Of a DNA stretch of 64,000 bases, positions 19,958 through 31,098 are shown in pieces. Source of the DNA: Neoarius graeffei (Eukaryota; Chordata; Actinopteri; Siluriformes; Ariidae); assembly GCF_027579695.1 (NCBI RefSeq), contig NC_083589.1, forward strand, positions 35,705,335-35,769,334, read 5' to 3'. The notes beneath the pieces were generated by a model, which worked only from the letters and a program-made list of their open reading frames with translations, searched no databases and was not told the DNA's origin. Position numbers and translations under genes: made by a program. The stretch's first letter is position 1; every line of letters begins with the position of its first letter.

Positions 19958-20674
19958 TTAAAGTGCATATCCTGGACCAAATTCGTTTATTTTATTTATT
20001 TATTTATTTTTATATGAAAGTATGTCCCTTTACACACCTCCTCCAGAAGGGTAATTTTGCACAAGGCCATCTGTCTACAGCAGAAAAAAATAAAACATGT
20101 CTGGAAAAATCCCAAGGGAGTCTGGAGCCAGATTCGTGACGTCACCTGCGGAAGCGCCAGCAGGCTGCGCGAGCTTTGCATGGTTTCAGTGCACAGCCTG
20201 TGTAGACCAAGTTTAGCAGCTTGCAGTTTTTGCATTGAAATATGGAATTGTCACCTGAGCGCAATGTGGGAAACGATGAGTACTAATCCCATCAAGATTG
20301 GTGTTGCTACACCCTCCTACGATACATCTGTTAACCATTTTAATAATTACGCGATAACGTTGAAGAAATTTGCAGAAAACCACCAGGTCGTTTTCTCATA
20401 AACAAACCAGCGCTGACGTAGGATTCAGAGGGAGGCGTCCCGCACGCAGCGTCACGAAAATCAATGTTTGCCGGGAAATCCAAATGGCAAGTTTTTTCAG
20501 AGGCGGACCAATTCGCCTCAAATGGCTTGATTTCAACTGAATTTTTCTGGTATAGCACAAAGTAAAAAAAAAAATGCACAAAATGCAAAATGTGACAGAT
20601 ATTTGACCAAAGTTTAATATAAAATAGAATTACATCGATCTTGCTCCTGAATTTACCCGTGATGTGCACTTTAA
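19958..20674 (-). mobile_element. TTAA-flanked THAP-type (Kolobok-like) element, copy E2
   Basis: Inverted copy of E1, with ends TTAAAGTGCATATCCTGG and (reversed) TTAAAGTGCACATCACGGG and TTAA on both sides. It is inserted in the terminal TTAATGTCGAGC of the hAT-like element. Interior sequence aligns with E1 throughout, with small indels. Confidence 0.88.
20213..20338 (-). pseudogene. Truncated THAP N-terminus in element E2
   Basis: Begins MVNRCIVGGCSNTNLDGIST, then HRFP, after which a deletion relative to E1 removes KDRTMREKWERLV and leads to an early stop. Only the first two Cys ligands remain. Confidence 0.7.
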
Positions 20675-20685
20675 TGTCGAGCCTG

Positions 20686-21912
20686 GAGTCCTATGACACA
20701 GAATACATCTTTACTATATACAACAAAGATAACACGAGATTCAGCCGACTCTGAAGATATCTACAACTGAAAATAGATACCTTTTAACAAGTTTTGATTT
20801 TACGGAATATCTATAATGCAAATGTTACATGACAAACGGTTAGGAATCATTTTTTGGTTCCGTTAAGTGCAATAAACAGGAGTTAAAAATAAGTGAAATT
20901 AAGTTACAAGTGTAAGGAAATTTTCCTGTAATTACTTGAAATGTAAATACTGTAAACAATACAAAAAAATTCAATGATGATGGTAGTTTATGAAAGTACT
21001 GTTTTAAGATAATGTAAATCTTGGCGAAAGAGAAACCAGTCGAAACCGAAAGGGTGAAAAGTGATTGTGTTCCCATGGTAATGGCATGATGGTCTTTTTA
21101 TGAATGCGGAAGTGGGCTCTCAGCGCGCCGAGTCTGGTGTGACTGAGGAAGGGGACAAGTTTTATGTTTCATCTAATTTAGGTAATTTTAAAAACTACAT
21201 TATTTGGCAGCGGGCACATAGGAAAGTGTAAAGTATAAAGTTTGTCAGTATGTTTATCATGCTTGTATGATTTAAAAAAAAAAAACTCGTGAAGATATTT
21301 ATCGAAATACATGACTTACTCATTCTAAACCTGCCGAGCTTCGCCAGAGAAGCTCTCAAAACTCATAGTACTTTGCTTCCATTCAAGCCTCATTTTGAAG
21401 TCTGACCAATAAGAGCATGAAATTTTTGGCGGTAAATTTGATTTTCTTGATTTAACTTCCATATATGGAAAACAAGCGCACCGGGCATGCCCCAGGAAAC
21501 CGCTGACCGTTGACAAAAATGCCCACAGAAATGCACAAAATTACTTCACGAAATAAAATTCCGGTTAGCACAGGTTGGTATAAAATTTATAGGCCGTGTT
21601 TTTTGAGAATTGGCCGTGTAAAACACGGCAGCACGGCTCGCTAGCTAAGCCTATGAACTCAAGACCCCAACATTTATTTAATTTTAATTCCTGAAGCTCA
21701 TGCTGTTTGTCTTGGAGATATTTCAGTGTTTGTCTGTTTAATGTGTGTATCAGAACAGGTTTCCTTGGAGAATTTCCTCATTTACTGGTTACAGCAGCAC
21801 TTTAATCGTCATATTCAGTTTTGTTTGTCTTGTGACTTAAGGTCATTAAAAGCCGTTAAACATGAGTACTTCATCACATTATAGTCAACATGTCCAGCGT
21901 TCCGTGAACTCA
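20686..21912. other. No gene seen
   Basis: AT-rich DNA with a short GGCCGTGTTTTTTGAG/GGCCGTGTAAAACACGG inverted motif near 21595-21630. No convincing ORF, exon or transposon terminus. Confidence 0.45.
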
Positions 21913-23619
21913 GGCTACATCCACACAGCAACGAGATTTTATTTAAAAAAAAATCGCGTCCACATGAGCAACGGATCAGTAAAATATCAGGTACATATGG
22001 CAACGCAACGCTTGCTGAAAACGATGCAATACACATGCCACACCTCTAGGGGCGCTGTAAGACGGTCCCATCGGAGGGACCAGAACAATCGAAGAAGTAG
22101 ACGCATGCGCATAAACCCCTTCTTCTACCCGGTGTGAAGCACTGTCAGGAACAAACACACAACAACAAGAAGAAGACGGCTGCGACTACACGAGGAAATC
22201 GTGCCTTCTGTGTGTACAAATTAGTTTTATTAGTGTGCATAGTTTTATATAACTTAATTTTCTTATTGTGTGTGAACATTTTGAAAAGCATTTTTATATA
22301 ATTTATATAACTTTTTATATTGTGTGTGAGCATTTTGAAAAGCAGTCTTATCCAATAAAAAAAAGAAATTCAAGAAATGGTTCAGTTACTTGTTTATTTA
22401 AAAGAAAAGCTGTATACAAAAGTGAATGCAATGCAGTGGTTCATACAAAACAGCGAGAGTGCTGCTTGTTCTAGTCATGTGGTTGTGACGTCATCGTAAA
22501 CAAATCCGTTCTACTCATCCAGACGACTTCGCAACGGCGCCGTTGCTAGATTTTTCCACTCTGGAACCCGTTCTCAAAAAATATCGTTGTGGGCAGGGCT
22601 CGAAATTAACTTTTTTTTCTTTGTGTCCCCCAGTGGTCCCGAATTCTGTGTTGTATTGTCCCGAATGGAAGCAATAGTGTCCCCATTTTTTCCTCTCTGA
22701 AATAACCAGTGGTTAATATTATCATATGAAGTTACTATTATATTTGTAACTATGCAATTTTGAACCCTTTATATCATTTTTACAATAAGTCACAAGACAC
22801 AAGCGACACATGTCCAATACATCATCTACTTCAAAATTACAGTTATTGCATTTTCAGTTTATTAAACTTTGGCGATCTCACTGTATGAACAGATACCCGT
22901 TTATTTAAAGGGGCCAACTAGCTCATTCAGAAAATGTTTCAACTCCCTACATCTGCAGTACACTTTAGCTGAAAATAAGACCCCTTTTATGTTCATTTCA
23001 TCTACTTATACCTTGAATATCTGTTGGCACTTATAAGGCCAACTTATAATTTTCACCATTACCGTTATCCATTTTTATGAACTTTCCGTTATCCATTTCC
23101 GTTATCCATTTTATGAACTTTCGCTGCCGGGTGCAAATGTTAGCAACATCAGCATAGCGCCAGGTCCGAGCCTAGTTGTGCTGCTGACTGACTAAACTTT
23201 CTGAACTAGAAAGACACCAAGAAAACTCACTTATTCTGTTGAACGGTATCTTCCGTCAATATCATCCACATCATTCCTGTTGTATTTTATAACGTGTCTA
23301 ACAGTGTTCATTAAGTTCATTCAGTTGCTAGCGTTGCCTGCAGACCAGGCGATGACACTTTGGATCCTGAAGGTCCCAGAGACGTTATGTCTGCAGGGTT
23401 CTCGCCAGCGCTTTATATGGTTGCGGCCCGCTACGCTAAAATTTCAGACCGCAACGGTAATTTCCCCCCGCTACGCTAAAATTTTAATATAGCGTAACGG
23501 TTGTTTTCAGTTGTTCATCACCATCGCCAAAAGTTTTTTTTTTTTCCTGCGCACTTGAGCAGTTTTCAAGGTGTCAAAATCAGCCTACGTTTGTTAGGAA
23601 ACCCATGCCTGGAAATCAG

Positions 23620-23622
<3 letters not shown>

Positions 23623-23665
<43 letters not shown>
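23623..23665. repeat. (GA)n microsatellite
   Basis: About 21 GA units, just upstream of the small exon at 23710. Confidence 0.97.
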
Positions 23666-23668
<3 letters not shown>

Positions 23669-23709
23669 TGGCGATAACTTTCTCTTGAGCTGGACTTCGG
23701 TGAATGACA

Positions 23710-23769
23710 ATGGATGACGGACCCCCTCGCAAAAAAAGAGACATTCGCTCTTTCTTCACAGTTAGAAAT
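23710..23769 (+). CDS. First exon of a hAT-like protein, with splice donor
   Basis: Encodes MDDGPPRKKRDIRSFFTVRN and is followed at once by GTAAGT, a consensus 5' splice site. N-terminal peptides of the form basic-basic-x-I-x-x-F-F are common in hAT/ZMYM-like transposases. The RDIRSFF core also resembles a PCNA-binding PIP box, lacking the usual Gln. The downstream acidic, purine-rich region (23970-24160) may hold a decayed second exon (REERLEEMKERT-like). The catalytic domain is gone. Confidence 0.45.
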
Positions 23770-25336
23770 GTAAGTGCACCACTTCTACAGGTTTTCCATC
23801 ACGCTTGAAAACTTAACCCAAAGCCCTTTGATGAATGAAAACGTCTACTTTGTAAGCAGGTTTAGCAATATGACAGGGCGCACGTATCGGATGATTAGCG
23901 CTAATTTACTGGATCCCACTGTGGCTAACATTAACACACTGGTAATCTGCCTGCATGCCATCCATCGTTATATTTCTATAAGGAGACAGGCACAAGAGAG
24001 GTTGGAGGAGATGAAGGAAAGGACATAGGAGGCAGAGGAAAGGAGGTAGCAGATAAACGGGCAGAGGATGGAGGTAGGCCTAGTGGGGGAGAGCCCGCTG
24101 TTGGAGATAGAGGAGGAGATGGAGGAAGACGAGCAGAGGCTGGAAATTCACAGGTGAGAATGAGGTTAATGATATGATTTTAGTCATGGGATTCAGCTCC
24201 AATGTGCCAAACGTGATCGCCCTTGTGGCTTTAAATCAGAGAATTAACAGTGGTTACAATCAAAGTTACTCCCGTGGTGTTAACAGAAGACGGCGAACCA
24301 AAACAGGAGAAAATCGGGCATCGACCCGTTGTGGAAACAAGAATTATAAAATTTTATAATTTTAATTAGAATAGTAAATTTTCTATTAAACAAGAAATTT
24401 AATAGTTTTAGATTATATATTAATTATTTATTAAGGGGGCTGGGTGTATGTTATGCCTGAATGAAAATGCAATTTGTTTTTTTTTTATTTTTATGTGCTC
24501 AGGCATTTCTTAATTTCTTAATACAATAAAACATTCATTATCTCTTTGGTTGTGTCTGAGTTTACATATCTTTTGACAACACCCTTTGTAGTTCAGTGAA
24601 ATACAACAGTAGGTAACACATTGCCAAGATCCAAAGATGTAACAATTTTCCATCAAGGATATACAACATAAAAAATGCAATTTATCCCCTCCAGGAACGT
24701 CAAATATGGCCAATTTTGGGCATGATTTTTCAAAATCTCCGCACCATCCCCCCGCTCGGTCGCTACGCTCCCTCGCCATAACCCATTACGCTAAAAAAAA
24801 ATCCTGGTGAGAACCCTGGTCTGGGCTTTCAGTTTCTTCCTCGCGGTCGGTCCGCTTCAACCACTTCAGCATTTTTGTTCTGGCAAGAGTCGGCGCAGCG
24901 TGTGCGGTAGCAATTCCATTCCAAGTCCATATAATGCGGGCTCCGGCTGAAGATTCTAGAACAGAATGCGCTGCTCTGTAGCCTACGGATGCAGGTGCAT
25001 CGAAAGTGTAGCTACTATGTATTTTTCGCTGTTAACGTTTTAAAATTAAAATTGACAAATTAGGTGAATGTCTACGTATGTGTTACGGCTTTGTAAATAA
25101 TATTAATGTAGAACTTTTTTTCTAGATCTATTTTTTTCCATTGTCCCAGGATTGTCCCAGATATGATAATTTTGTGTCCCAATGACATTTTTTATGGTCC
25201 CCGGGACATCGGGACACCGTTAGTTTCGAGCGCTGGTTGTGGGGCACCCAAAACGCCGGTGCCGTGTGGACGCCAGGCCGAAACGATAAACAGTTTTATC
25301 AGGTTCACCTGAATCCGTTGCCGTGTGGACAGGGCC

Positions 25337-25813
25337 TCAATCTGTCATTGCAGTGTTTGTTTGCAAAGCCAAGGCAACCTTTTAATTAGTGTTGCTGACC
25401 CTGATAAATAAACCTGCCAGGGAATTTAGACTGGGTTTGAACATGTATTTTGGGCTTGTACTGATAATCCACACTTCACTCACACACCTGTCTGTGCTTG
25501 CTGGAGCTATGCCAGATGTTGACATCACCTCATTCATATTGGGTTAAATGACAGACTTTGAAAATCATTAGCGTATTCTGTCCCTGATGCAGGAAATGCA
25601 TTTAGAAGCTCTCTTCCTGTCTTTGAAGGGCATGTACTGTGGTCGGGGCCTTTCTCAAACCTACTGAACTGAAATAAAAGACTGCATTGCTGTTCTACAT
25701 GTTGCATGTGTACACATACGGTAGAGTGAAAAGCTTTCTTCATAGAACACAACATGGAAGGAAGTTGGGTCAGATCATAGGCTCAAGAATGTCCAGGTGC
25801 AGCAGGTGAGGGT
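25337..25813. other. No gene seen
   Basis: Low-copy DNA between the nest and Kolobok-like copy A; nothing coding recognised. Confidence 0.5.
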
Positions 25814-26137
25814 TTAAAGGAGTTATGCAGAGCCTTTTATTTTTAAATAAATTTGAGTGGATAGTCTCTCCATCCTTGACTCTTCTATGCTGCATAAATG
25901 GGAATAAAAATATATATATTTGAGAGTTAAAATCTACCACAAAGTTGGCATTCGAGCTGCCCCGCTGAGCCAGCCAGCCCTGAGGGTGTGACGTCACTGC
26001 AGTAACCGGTTTTAAAGCCGAGGCCTTTGACAGCTATAGACCAAAGCCAGACTCGGCAGGCGAGAGTGGTTGCAATGGCCTTTTCGTTTGGATTTATTGG
26101 AGATTCTTCGGATTCCTCAGATAGTAATACATCTGAC

Positions 26138-26719
26138 TAGCCTGGGCCCGCCCATCCTAAGTGTGACGCAACACGGGGGCCTGTTGCGAACTTAGTCTGG
26201 CAAGGCAAGCTATCTCCAGCTCTTCCAAGCTCCCGAAAAATCGGGAGCCAATCAACTTTGAGCATCTCCAACGGCCCTGGGTAGAGGCGTGTTCAAGGCA
26301 GTGACGTAGTAGAACTGCGACCGGAAGCCATACGTGTAGATTGTTTACAGAATCTATGCCGGAAGCGCTTCATTCACTAGAAACATTACGAACATGGAGC
26401 AGCGGCAAGCCTTTGACACAGCGGTAGATGCTGTATTGAAAGCATTCAGCGGGAAGTTCATTGAAAACGGAGCAAAGAGCAGCCCTGGAGGTATTTATCT
26501 TCTTCCTGTTACTCAAGCAGTTTCCGTCGCGTCACATACGTCAGAGGAAAGAGTGATGTGATTGGTTTAAGCTTCGTCACAGCCTTTTCTGGCTTCGACC
26601 AGTAGCAAACTGAGGCATTTCAGGGAGGCGGGTCAACCACGCGCTTTGGGAAACGGTTGGGCTTAATATCTTTGCCAGACCAATGCTCGCAGAGCTTTGA
26701 AGTTGCGTTAGGCAGACTA
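26138..26719 (+). mobile_element. MITE with RecQ-like fragment and 9-bp target duplication
   Basis: Exact duplication ACATCTGAC at 26129-26137 and 26720-26728. Short inverted ends TAGCCTG and (reversed) TAGTCTGCC, plus internal inverted TCTGGCAAGG/TTGCCAGACC motifs. 582 bp. Related to the element at the window start by its right end and the helicase fragment. A 9-bp duplication does not fit Kolobok (TTAA), Harbinger (3) or Tc1 (TA); the superfamily is unresolved. Confidence 0.8.
26394..26561 (+). pseudogene. RecQ-like helicase N-terminal fragment, frameshifted
   Basis: Starts MEQRQAFDTAVDAVLKAFSG then KFIENG. One frame over, the sequence reads EQRAALEVFIFFLLLKQF, equivalent to KKEQRLALLSFF in the copy at 113. 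Helicase motif I is missing in both. It is likely the remaining first exon of a helicase gene carried by the autonomous parent. Confidence 0.45.
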
Positions 26720-27137
26720 ACATCTGACTGTGATAGTCCTGAAATTGGAGTGTGTGTACATGCTACGGCTATACACGGAGAACCGTATCAGTTTGAACCA
26801 TCGGAAAGTGAATTCAATAGTAACACGGAGGCCCCCACCTTACAAAATAAAGCCAGAGAACAAGGCCATCTAGAGAACTGGATAGAATTGAACTGACGGT
26901 CTCATGTGACTCTCATTAAAACAGGATAGGTGTTATAACTTATGCAACATACATGCATGCGTTTTCACTGATAAAACGTAAAAGGCTAATTAAATAATCA
27001 GATAAACTGAGACAATCGCATTCTAAAGCAAATTAAATAATCTTATACCGGTAACTTAAATACACAGTACAAGTTACATGTATTAATCTAAATGCAGGTA
27101 AACAACGAGTGTTATGTAACCAAATGCGAGTCGGAGC

Positions 27138-27461
27138 TTACCCGTCTGTGTTCTCGCTTCTTGAAGGCTGATTGTTTTTGAAACAATCTGACCTTTCAGT
27201 TGTTCGTTCAGTTCTCCATTCATTCACTTCTTCCACATAAGGGCGAGATATTGCTGCTGAGGCAAACATATCCAGCGGAGAAATCTGACTACTGGTCCCC
27301 TCATTCTCCATGCTGAGTACTCCGCCATTACTGCTCAGCTCACACTCCAGGAGAACTGGTGCAGCTGAACTTGCTTTCCTTTTCTTTTTTTTTTTTTTTC
27401 CCTCTTTAATTGTTGATACTGCACCCCCTTTCAATGCGGGCTTGTAGCCAATGCTCCTCAA
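27138..27461 (-). pseudogene. THAP-protein middle region, copy A
   Basis: Continues from the THAP domain: GYKPALKGGAVSTIKEG matches the GYxPxLKxGAVPTI end of a THAP domain. Then follow a Lys-rich stretch, ECELSSNGG, and SRPYVEEVNEWRTERTTER, and coding ends at a splice donor seen clearly in copy C. Copies B and C align across SRPYVEE/ERRTERT. Confidence 0.65.
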
Positions 27462-27476
27462 CAGATCAGAGGTTTC

Positions 27477-27623
27477 TTATGAATCATCAGTAAAATTTGC
27501 CCGTGAATTTCTCGCAAAGCGCGTCCAAATGTTTGCAGTTTGAACATTCTTGGGCCATGAATGTAACACAAATCCACCTTCTGTCGTGTTGCTGCACCCG
27601 CCAGCAACACATCTATGTGGCAT
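27477..27623 (-). pseudogene. THAP domain with zinc-ligand deletion, copy A
   Basis: Starts MPHRCVAGGCSNTTEGG, then LHSWPKNVQTANIWTRFARN, and stops early after FTDDS. Compared with copy B, about 45 bases covering WASMKWSLLCSAH are deleted, removing the C-x2-H half of the C2CH zinc site and shifting the frame. The conserved Trp is kept. Confidence 0.75.
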
Positions 27624-27929
27624 GGAGATGAATTAGCTCAAAATGGAGGATCGGCGTTGCAGTCAGCTCTGTGTTTTAGTATAGCAGAAATGGCGATGAG
27701 ACCGATAGACTTCCCGCTGTGTCGTCACAGATGTCAAGGTCATTCACTCAGACCGCTACCTATATAAATCATTTTATTTGTAAAAATTACTATATTAGAT
27801 TTATTGTTAACACTTAAAACTATTCCTGTGTCATTCTTGAGGTCTCAAGGGGTTTATAAACAAAAAGTGAGGCCATGGCTCTGCATATATGCTTTAAGGA
27901 TCATACCAGCATTTTCAACCTGATCTCAG

Positions 27930-28826
27930 GGCTCAACATTAACTTTTTAATCCAGTCAGACAAGCAGCAAGATTTTTCACTTGTCCTGAGCATAACCACC
28001 TTATTCCCATGTATTTACTAGTTCGGTGAAAGGAAAGTGGTTTGCAAAGTTTATTCAGAAGCAGGTATCGTTATGATGATGATCATTATGCTTTAATGAT
28101 TTATAATTTTTCAATAAAAAACTAACCGTAACAATAAACAAACTATCAAATGCCCCATTATGGTGTGTGTTGTTGTAACCCATGACCTGATCTGCAGTTT
28201 TAAGAGTTAGACCCACCCAGATTCAAAGCTTCTGGAGGAAATAAAATTGAATCTTCTTGATTTAATCCAGTAAAACCTGAAGTATAAATTAATTTCAAGA
28301 AATGAAACCTAAAGAAAACCAGTTGGACATAAGGGTGACAGAATCACATTGTGAATGAAAACAAGCCGTGAGTGAGTTCAGCACTGTCGTAAAATTCCCC
28401 CGAAATATTTTACCACATTTGTGATGGTTAATGCGAACCATACAAAAGAAAAATACAATGAATGTCCGAATGAAATGAATGGTATTTGATCGCCATTTCT
28501 CCAATTTCGATGAATTCAAAGTCTAATAATCTAGAATTAGATATTACAGCGTGATTATTTTTACACACACACACACACACACACGCGCGCGCTATACTCA
28601 GCTTCCCCAGAATTTCTTCAACAATAACACGGCCGGATCACTGAAGTGATTGAACTAGTTTTGATGGAACTTTATTCATGTAACTCTTGAATAATTACTA
28701 TAAAAATGGTGATTTTTCAACAAATATTCAACTCGTCCCGTCAGACAGGCAGATGTGGAGTTGATTTGTCCGGGTCAAACATTTGGTTGTCCCAGACAGT
28801 CGGACTGCCATTAATGTCAAGTCCTG
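27930..28826. mobile_element. Non-autonomous hAT element
   Basis: An exact 8-bp duplication GATCTCAG lies at 27922-27929 and 28827-28834. Ends GGCTCAACATTAAC and (reversed) CAGGACTTGACATTAATG, with subterminal TTGTCCTG/TTGTCCGG motifs. AT-rich interior, no ORF. Ends resemble those of the hAT elements at 18374 and 22594. Confidence 0.85.
28563..28590. repeat. (CA)11 microsatellite passing into CG
   Basis: CA run ending in CGCGCGCG, inside the hAT element. Confidence 0.95.
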
Positions 28827-28834
28827 GATCTCAG

Positions 28835-29683
28835 TCCGCTGCACATGTAGCGTATGTGCGATGACCACAGACAAGAATGAATACATTCTGACTCAAAACA
28901 CACTTATAATACAGTCTAATCCAGAGCAAAGTTAAACTAATTCAACATGGATTCAAAATGCGTGGTGACCTGAGAAAACCATCCACATGGTGAAACGTTG
29001 TGTGTATTTATAGTACTGAAAACTCTACTGGCTTTCCTGACCTGATTGATTTTATTTATTTATTTCTTCTTCTGCATGCATCACAACCAGAATTTCAAAC
29101 ATTGATACACTTTTTAAAACCCAGTAACCTCCAAAAGCGAGAATGGAAAATTGTTTAAGGTTTCATTCTGACTGTGGCACAGAAGCATCTTGAGACTTTT
29201 GAGACCGTATCTGATTACTAACTGGATTGAATTGGCACGAAGCTTTCCAACAACTTGATCAATGTCTGATGTTCACTGCATGAAGGGAATCGGACATCTT
29301 TTGAATATTTTTAAAAACCTTTTTTTGTTGTTGATGTTAAACTGACTCTTTACCTAGCATGATCTTTGCAGCAAGCCAAGATTATAACATCGTCAATAAC
29401 ATTTCCATATTGTTTTAGTGAAATGTTTCTGCTTTCATAAAGTAGCTTGTAGACAAAAAAAAAAAAAAAAATCTGGCCTAAACCTGAGTTCATCATCGTT
29501 TTCGGCTGTTTGTCAGAATTCAGCAACAGCAACATGAATGTCACATGAACTGAAGGTTACACTCATTAAACTCTCACTATAAGGACATGATAATGTTTGA
29601 CTAAAGTTTGAGTTTTATCCTACAGTAAACACCAGTTCCAGCGATTGTACTGTTTACTGGTTTTAGTGCATCGATGTGTGACC
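28835..29683. other. No gene seen; low-copy DNA
   Basis: AT-rich; a 73-codon minus ORF just outside and a 64-codon one within it lack any recognisable domain. Confidence 0.45.
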
Positions 29684-29915
29684 AGGTGGACACCGATTAT
29701 ATTGATAATACATAACCATAAATTCTTTGCCTGAAGAATTTATGAAAGATCTGCGTTCTGCGTGGACTTGCATTATAAGAGTTCAAATGAAAGCATTTTG
29801 TCTTTTAAAATTCTGCTCAAGGCTTTCAACAGTAGCTTTCTTGCAGTCCTGGGATTTGAACTCCCAGTTGTACGGAACTTTTTTTTTTTTTTAAGAATAG
29901 TTAGTCATTCAGAGA
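29684..29915. repeat. Local direct duplication, left copy
   Basis: GGTGGACACCGATTA, TAAATTCTTTGCCTGAAGAA, GGGATTTGAACTCCCAGTTG and intervening sequence recur in the same order at 31313-31556. About 80% identity by eye, with indels. Confidence 0.8.
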
Positions 29916-30649
29916 TGTCCACAAGCACCAGCAACCGGTGGTTTTCTCTGCCTCCACAGACAGTCTGCACCAGCTACTCAGTCCCAGGGAAAAAAAACCC
30001 CAACAACTTGCCTTTCGATGTTCAAGCAATTTATATCGTCTCCGCTGCACATAATTTTCTGCAAATACAATTACTCCACCGTGAAATTGCCTTTGATTTG
30101 GGTCTAGCGTGACTGGAAGCACTGCTACATTTGTTGATCAATTCTCGTGCTCTGATTCGCTGGGCACGTGACCATGCCACGGTGTATGTAGTTATGTTAT
30201 AGAGCCAGGCAGCGTACTACAGAGGGGAACTGAGAAAGCCAAGCACACCCACATCTGGAGGGAAATTTCATACATATTTTGCAAGTATTTTATAGGAAAA
30301 TGGTTAGAAACTTATTAGGCCAAAAAAAAGTGTGTTTCCAGTAACATGAAATATTAAAATAAGGTTGGTAGGTAGGAAAGGTTTTTTTTTTTTTTCTTAA
30401 TTTTTTTTATTTTGTTCGAAAAAATTAACACAAACATCTTACAAAATAGTATTTTGGCACAGAATCCTTTATACCACACATCATCATAAAATAAGTGTTT
30501 TAAATCTTTAAACGAATAAAAAAAATATCGCGAGAGTTCGAGTTATGATCTACGGAAGCGATATTTCATGATATTTTCATGTAATAACGTGAAAACACCT
30601 TATCAAGAAATAACGTCCTAGGCTAGGCTACTTCCATTAAAAGCAGACG

Positions 30650-30980
30650 GCCTAGCCTAGCCTACTGTAGAACTTGGGTTGAGCAAAAACACCGAGCAAA
30701 AACATGGCTGAATCCTGAATGACTCCTATTTGTATAAATAGGGGACTACATAGGCGGCAAAATGTAGTGTTTTTCCCTGCCATGGAAGTGCACTTGTATA
30801 CTGAAAAGGAAGCAATTTGCATTACAGCCTTGAATGAGGATTCAAAATGGCAGCTCGGCTCAGTTTTCCTTCCTCCTTCAGTATACAAGTGCGCTTCCAT
30901 GTTTATGCAGGAGGGCTGATAGAAGTGGCGAAACATTTTACTTTTTATCGTTTCTTTCACAACTTGAATGCGTTGAAACA
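30650..30980 (+). repeat. Family F fragment (no ends)
   Basis: Shares GAGCAAAAACATGGCTGAAT, CTCCTATTTGTATAAATAGG, and the MEVHLYTEKEAICITALNED-type ORF with F1 and F2, but lacks both hairpin termini. It also carries an inverted repeat of CTTGTATACTGA/TCAGTATACAAG. Confidence 0.7.
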
Positions 30981-31098
30981 AAAAATTATGACAAACTAAC
31001 GCCGCTTACACTAAAATATCGAGGGAAATTTGTAATAACTTTACGGTCGGCAATTTCGACGCGGAAATTCTCGATCGGTCGGGTTACCGGAAACACAC

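Larger units (their letters stand above)
18374..20685. mobile_element. hAT-like element with CAGRGCTCGACATTAA ends
   Basis: Left CAGAGCTCGACATTAA and right (reversed) CAGGCTCGACATTAA match, and both sides carry subterminal GGGCAAGT/ACTTGCCC motifs. Similar ends occur on the hAT elements at 22594 and 27930. Its right terminus was hit by TTAA element E2 at 19958. No clear 8-bp target duplication could be read. It contains a poly-T tract, a THAP-like remnant and no intact transposase. Confidence 0.6.
23394..24818 (+). mobile_element. hAT5-like element (CAGGGTTCTC ends, 5-bp target site)
   Basis: Left CAGGGTTCTCGCCAG and right (reversed) CAGGGTTCTCACCAG, with GTCTG directly repeated on both sides. 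Subterminal CCGCTACGCTAAAAT occurs at 23429 and again at 23468, and related ATTACGCTAAAA on the right. The element at 52133 has the same style of end and also a 5-bp target repeat. A hAT subgroup with 5-bp duplications is known; assignment to it is inference. Confidence 0.6.
23317..24872 (-). pseudogene. hAT transposase N-terminal fragment, split by a nested element
   Basis: On the minus strand an ATG opens MLKWLKRTDREEETESPD. The frame then meets the nested element; beyond it, with one copy of the CAGAC (GTCTG) repeat removed, it continues ITSLGPSGSKVSSPGLQ to a stop about 40 codons from the start. No zinc finger or hAT dimerisation domain is present. Continuity across the insertion shows the frame was open when the nested element landed. 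Function is inferred only from the surrounding termini. Confidence 0.45.
22594..25235 (-). mobile_element. hAT element with a perfect 8-bp target duplication
   Basis: Left CAGGGCTCGAAATTAAC and right (reversed) CAGCGCTCGAAACTAAC, flanked by GTTGTGGG at 22586-22593 and 25236-25243. Subterminal regions repeat TTGTCCC/GTGTCCC motifs. It contains the start of a reading frame on the minus strand and is interrupted by another hAT-like element at 23394-24818. Confidence 0.92.
21913..25336. mobile_element. TIR element (outer shell of a three-level nest)
   Basis: Left GGCTACATCCACACAGCAAC and right (reversed) GGCCCTGTCCACACGGCAAC form terminal inverted repeats next to TCA on both sides. The shell itself is only about 780 bp (21913-22593 and 25236-25336); the rest is a nested hAT. 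No coding sequence in the shell. A 3-bp target site suggests a PIF/Harbinger relative, but this is inference. Confidence 0.65.
26075..26896 (+). pseudogene. Second ORF of the Kolobok-like element, interrupted by a MITE
   Basis: Opens MAFSFGFIGDSSDSSDSNTS and D, then is cut by the insertion. With one 9-bp duplication removed it resumes in frame with CDSPEIGVCVHATAIHGEPY, then QFEPSESEF, and stops after LENWIELN, about 76 residues in all. An acidic, Ser/Asp-rich start followed by a YQFEP motif is typical of accessory proteins in fish THAP transposons that go on to a Cys-rich DWCSCG-type module. That module is absent here, so the protein is C-terminally truncated. Divergent arrangement with the THAP gene resembles two-gene elements. 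Confidence 0.55.
25814..27897 (-). mobile_element. Kolobok-like THAP transposon, copy A (two-gene derivative)
   Basis: TTAA at both ends, with inverted termini TTAAAGGAGTTATGCAGAGC and (reversed) TTAAAGCATATATGCAGAGC. Two further copies (50521-51962 and 61656-63056) align. The minus strand carries the THAP gene (first exon 27477-27623, next coding block 27138-27461, splice donor GTAAGC near 27140). The plus strand carries a second ORF starting at 26075 that the other two copies have lost. A 582-bp MITE interrupts that ORF. Copy A is the least deleted of the three but has no DDE-type catalytic domain. Confidence 0.85.
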
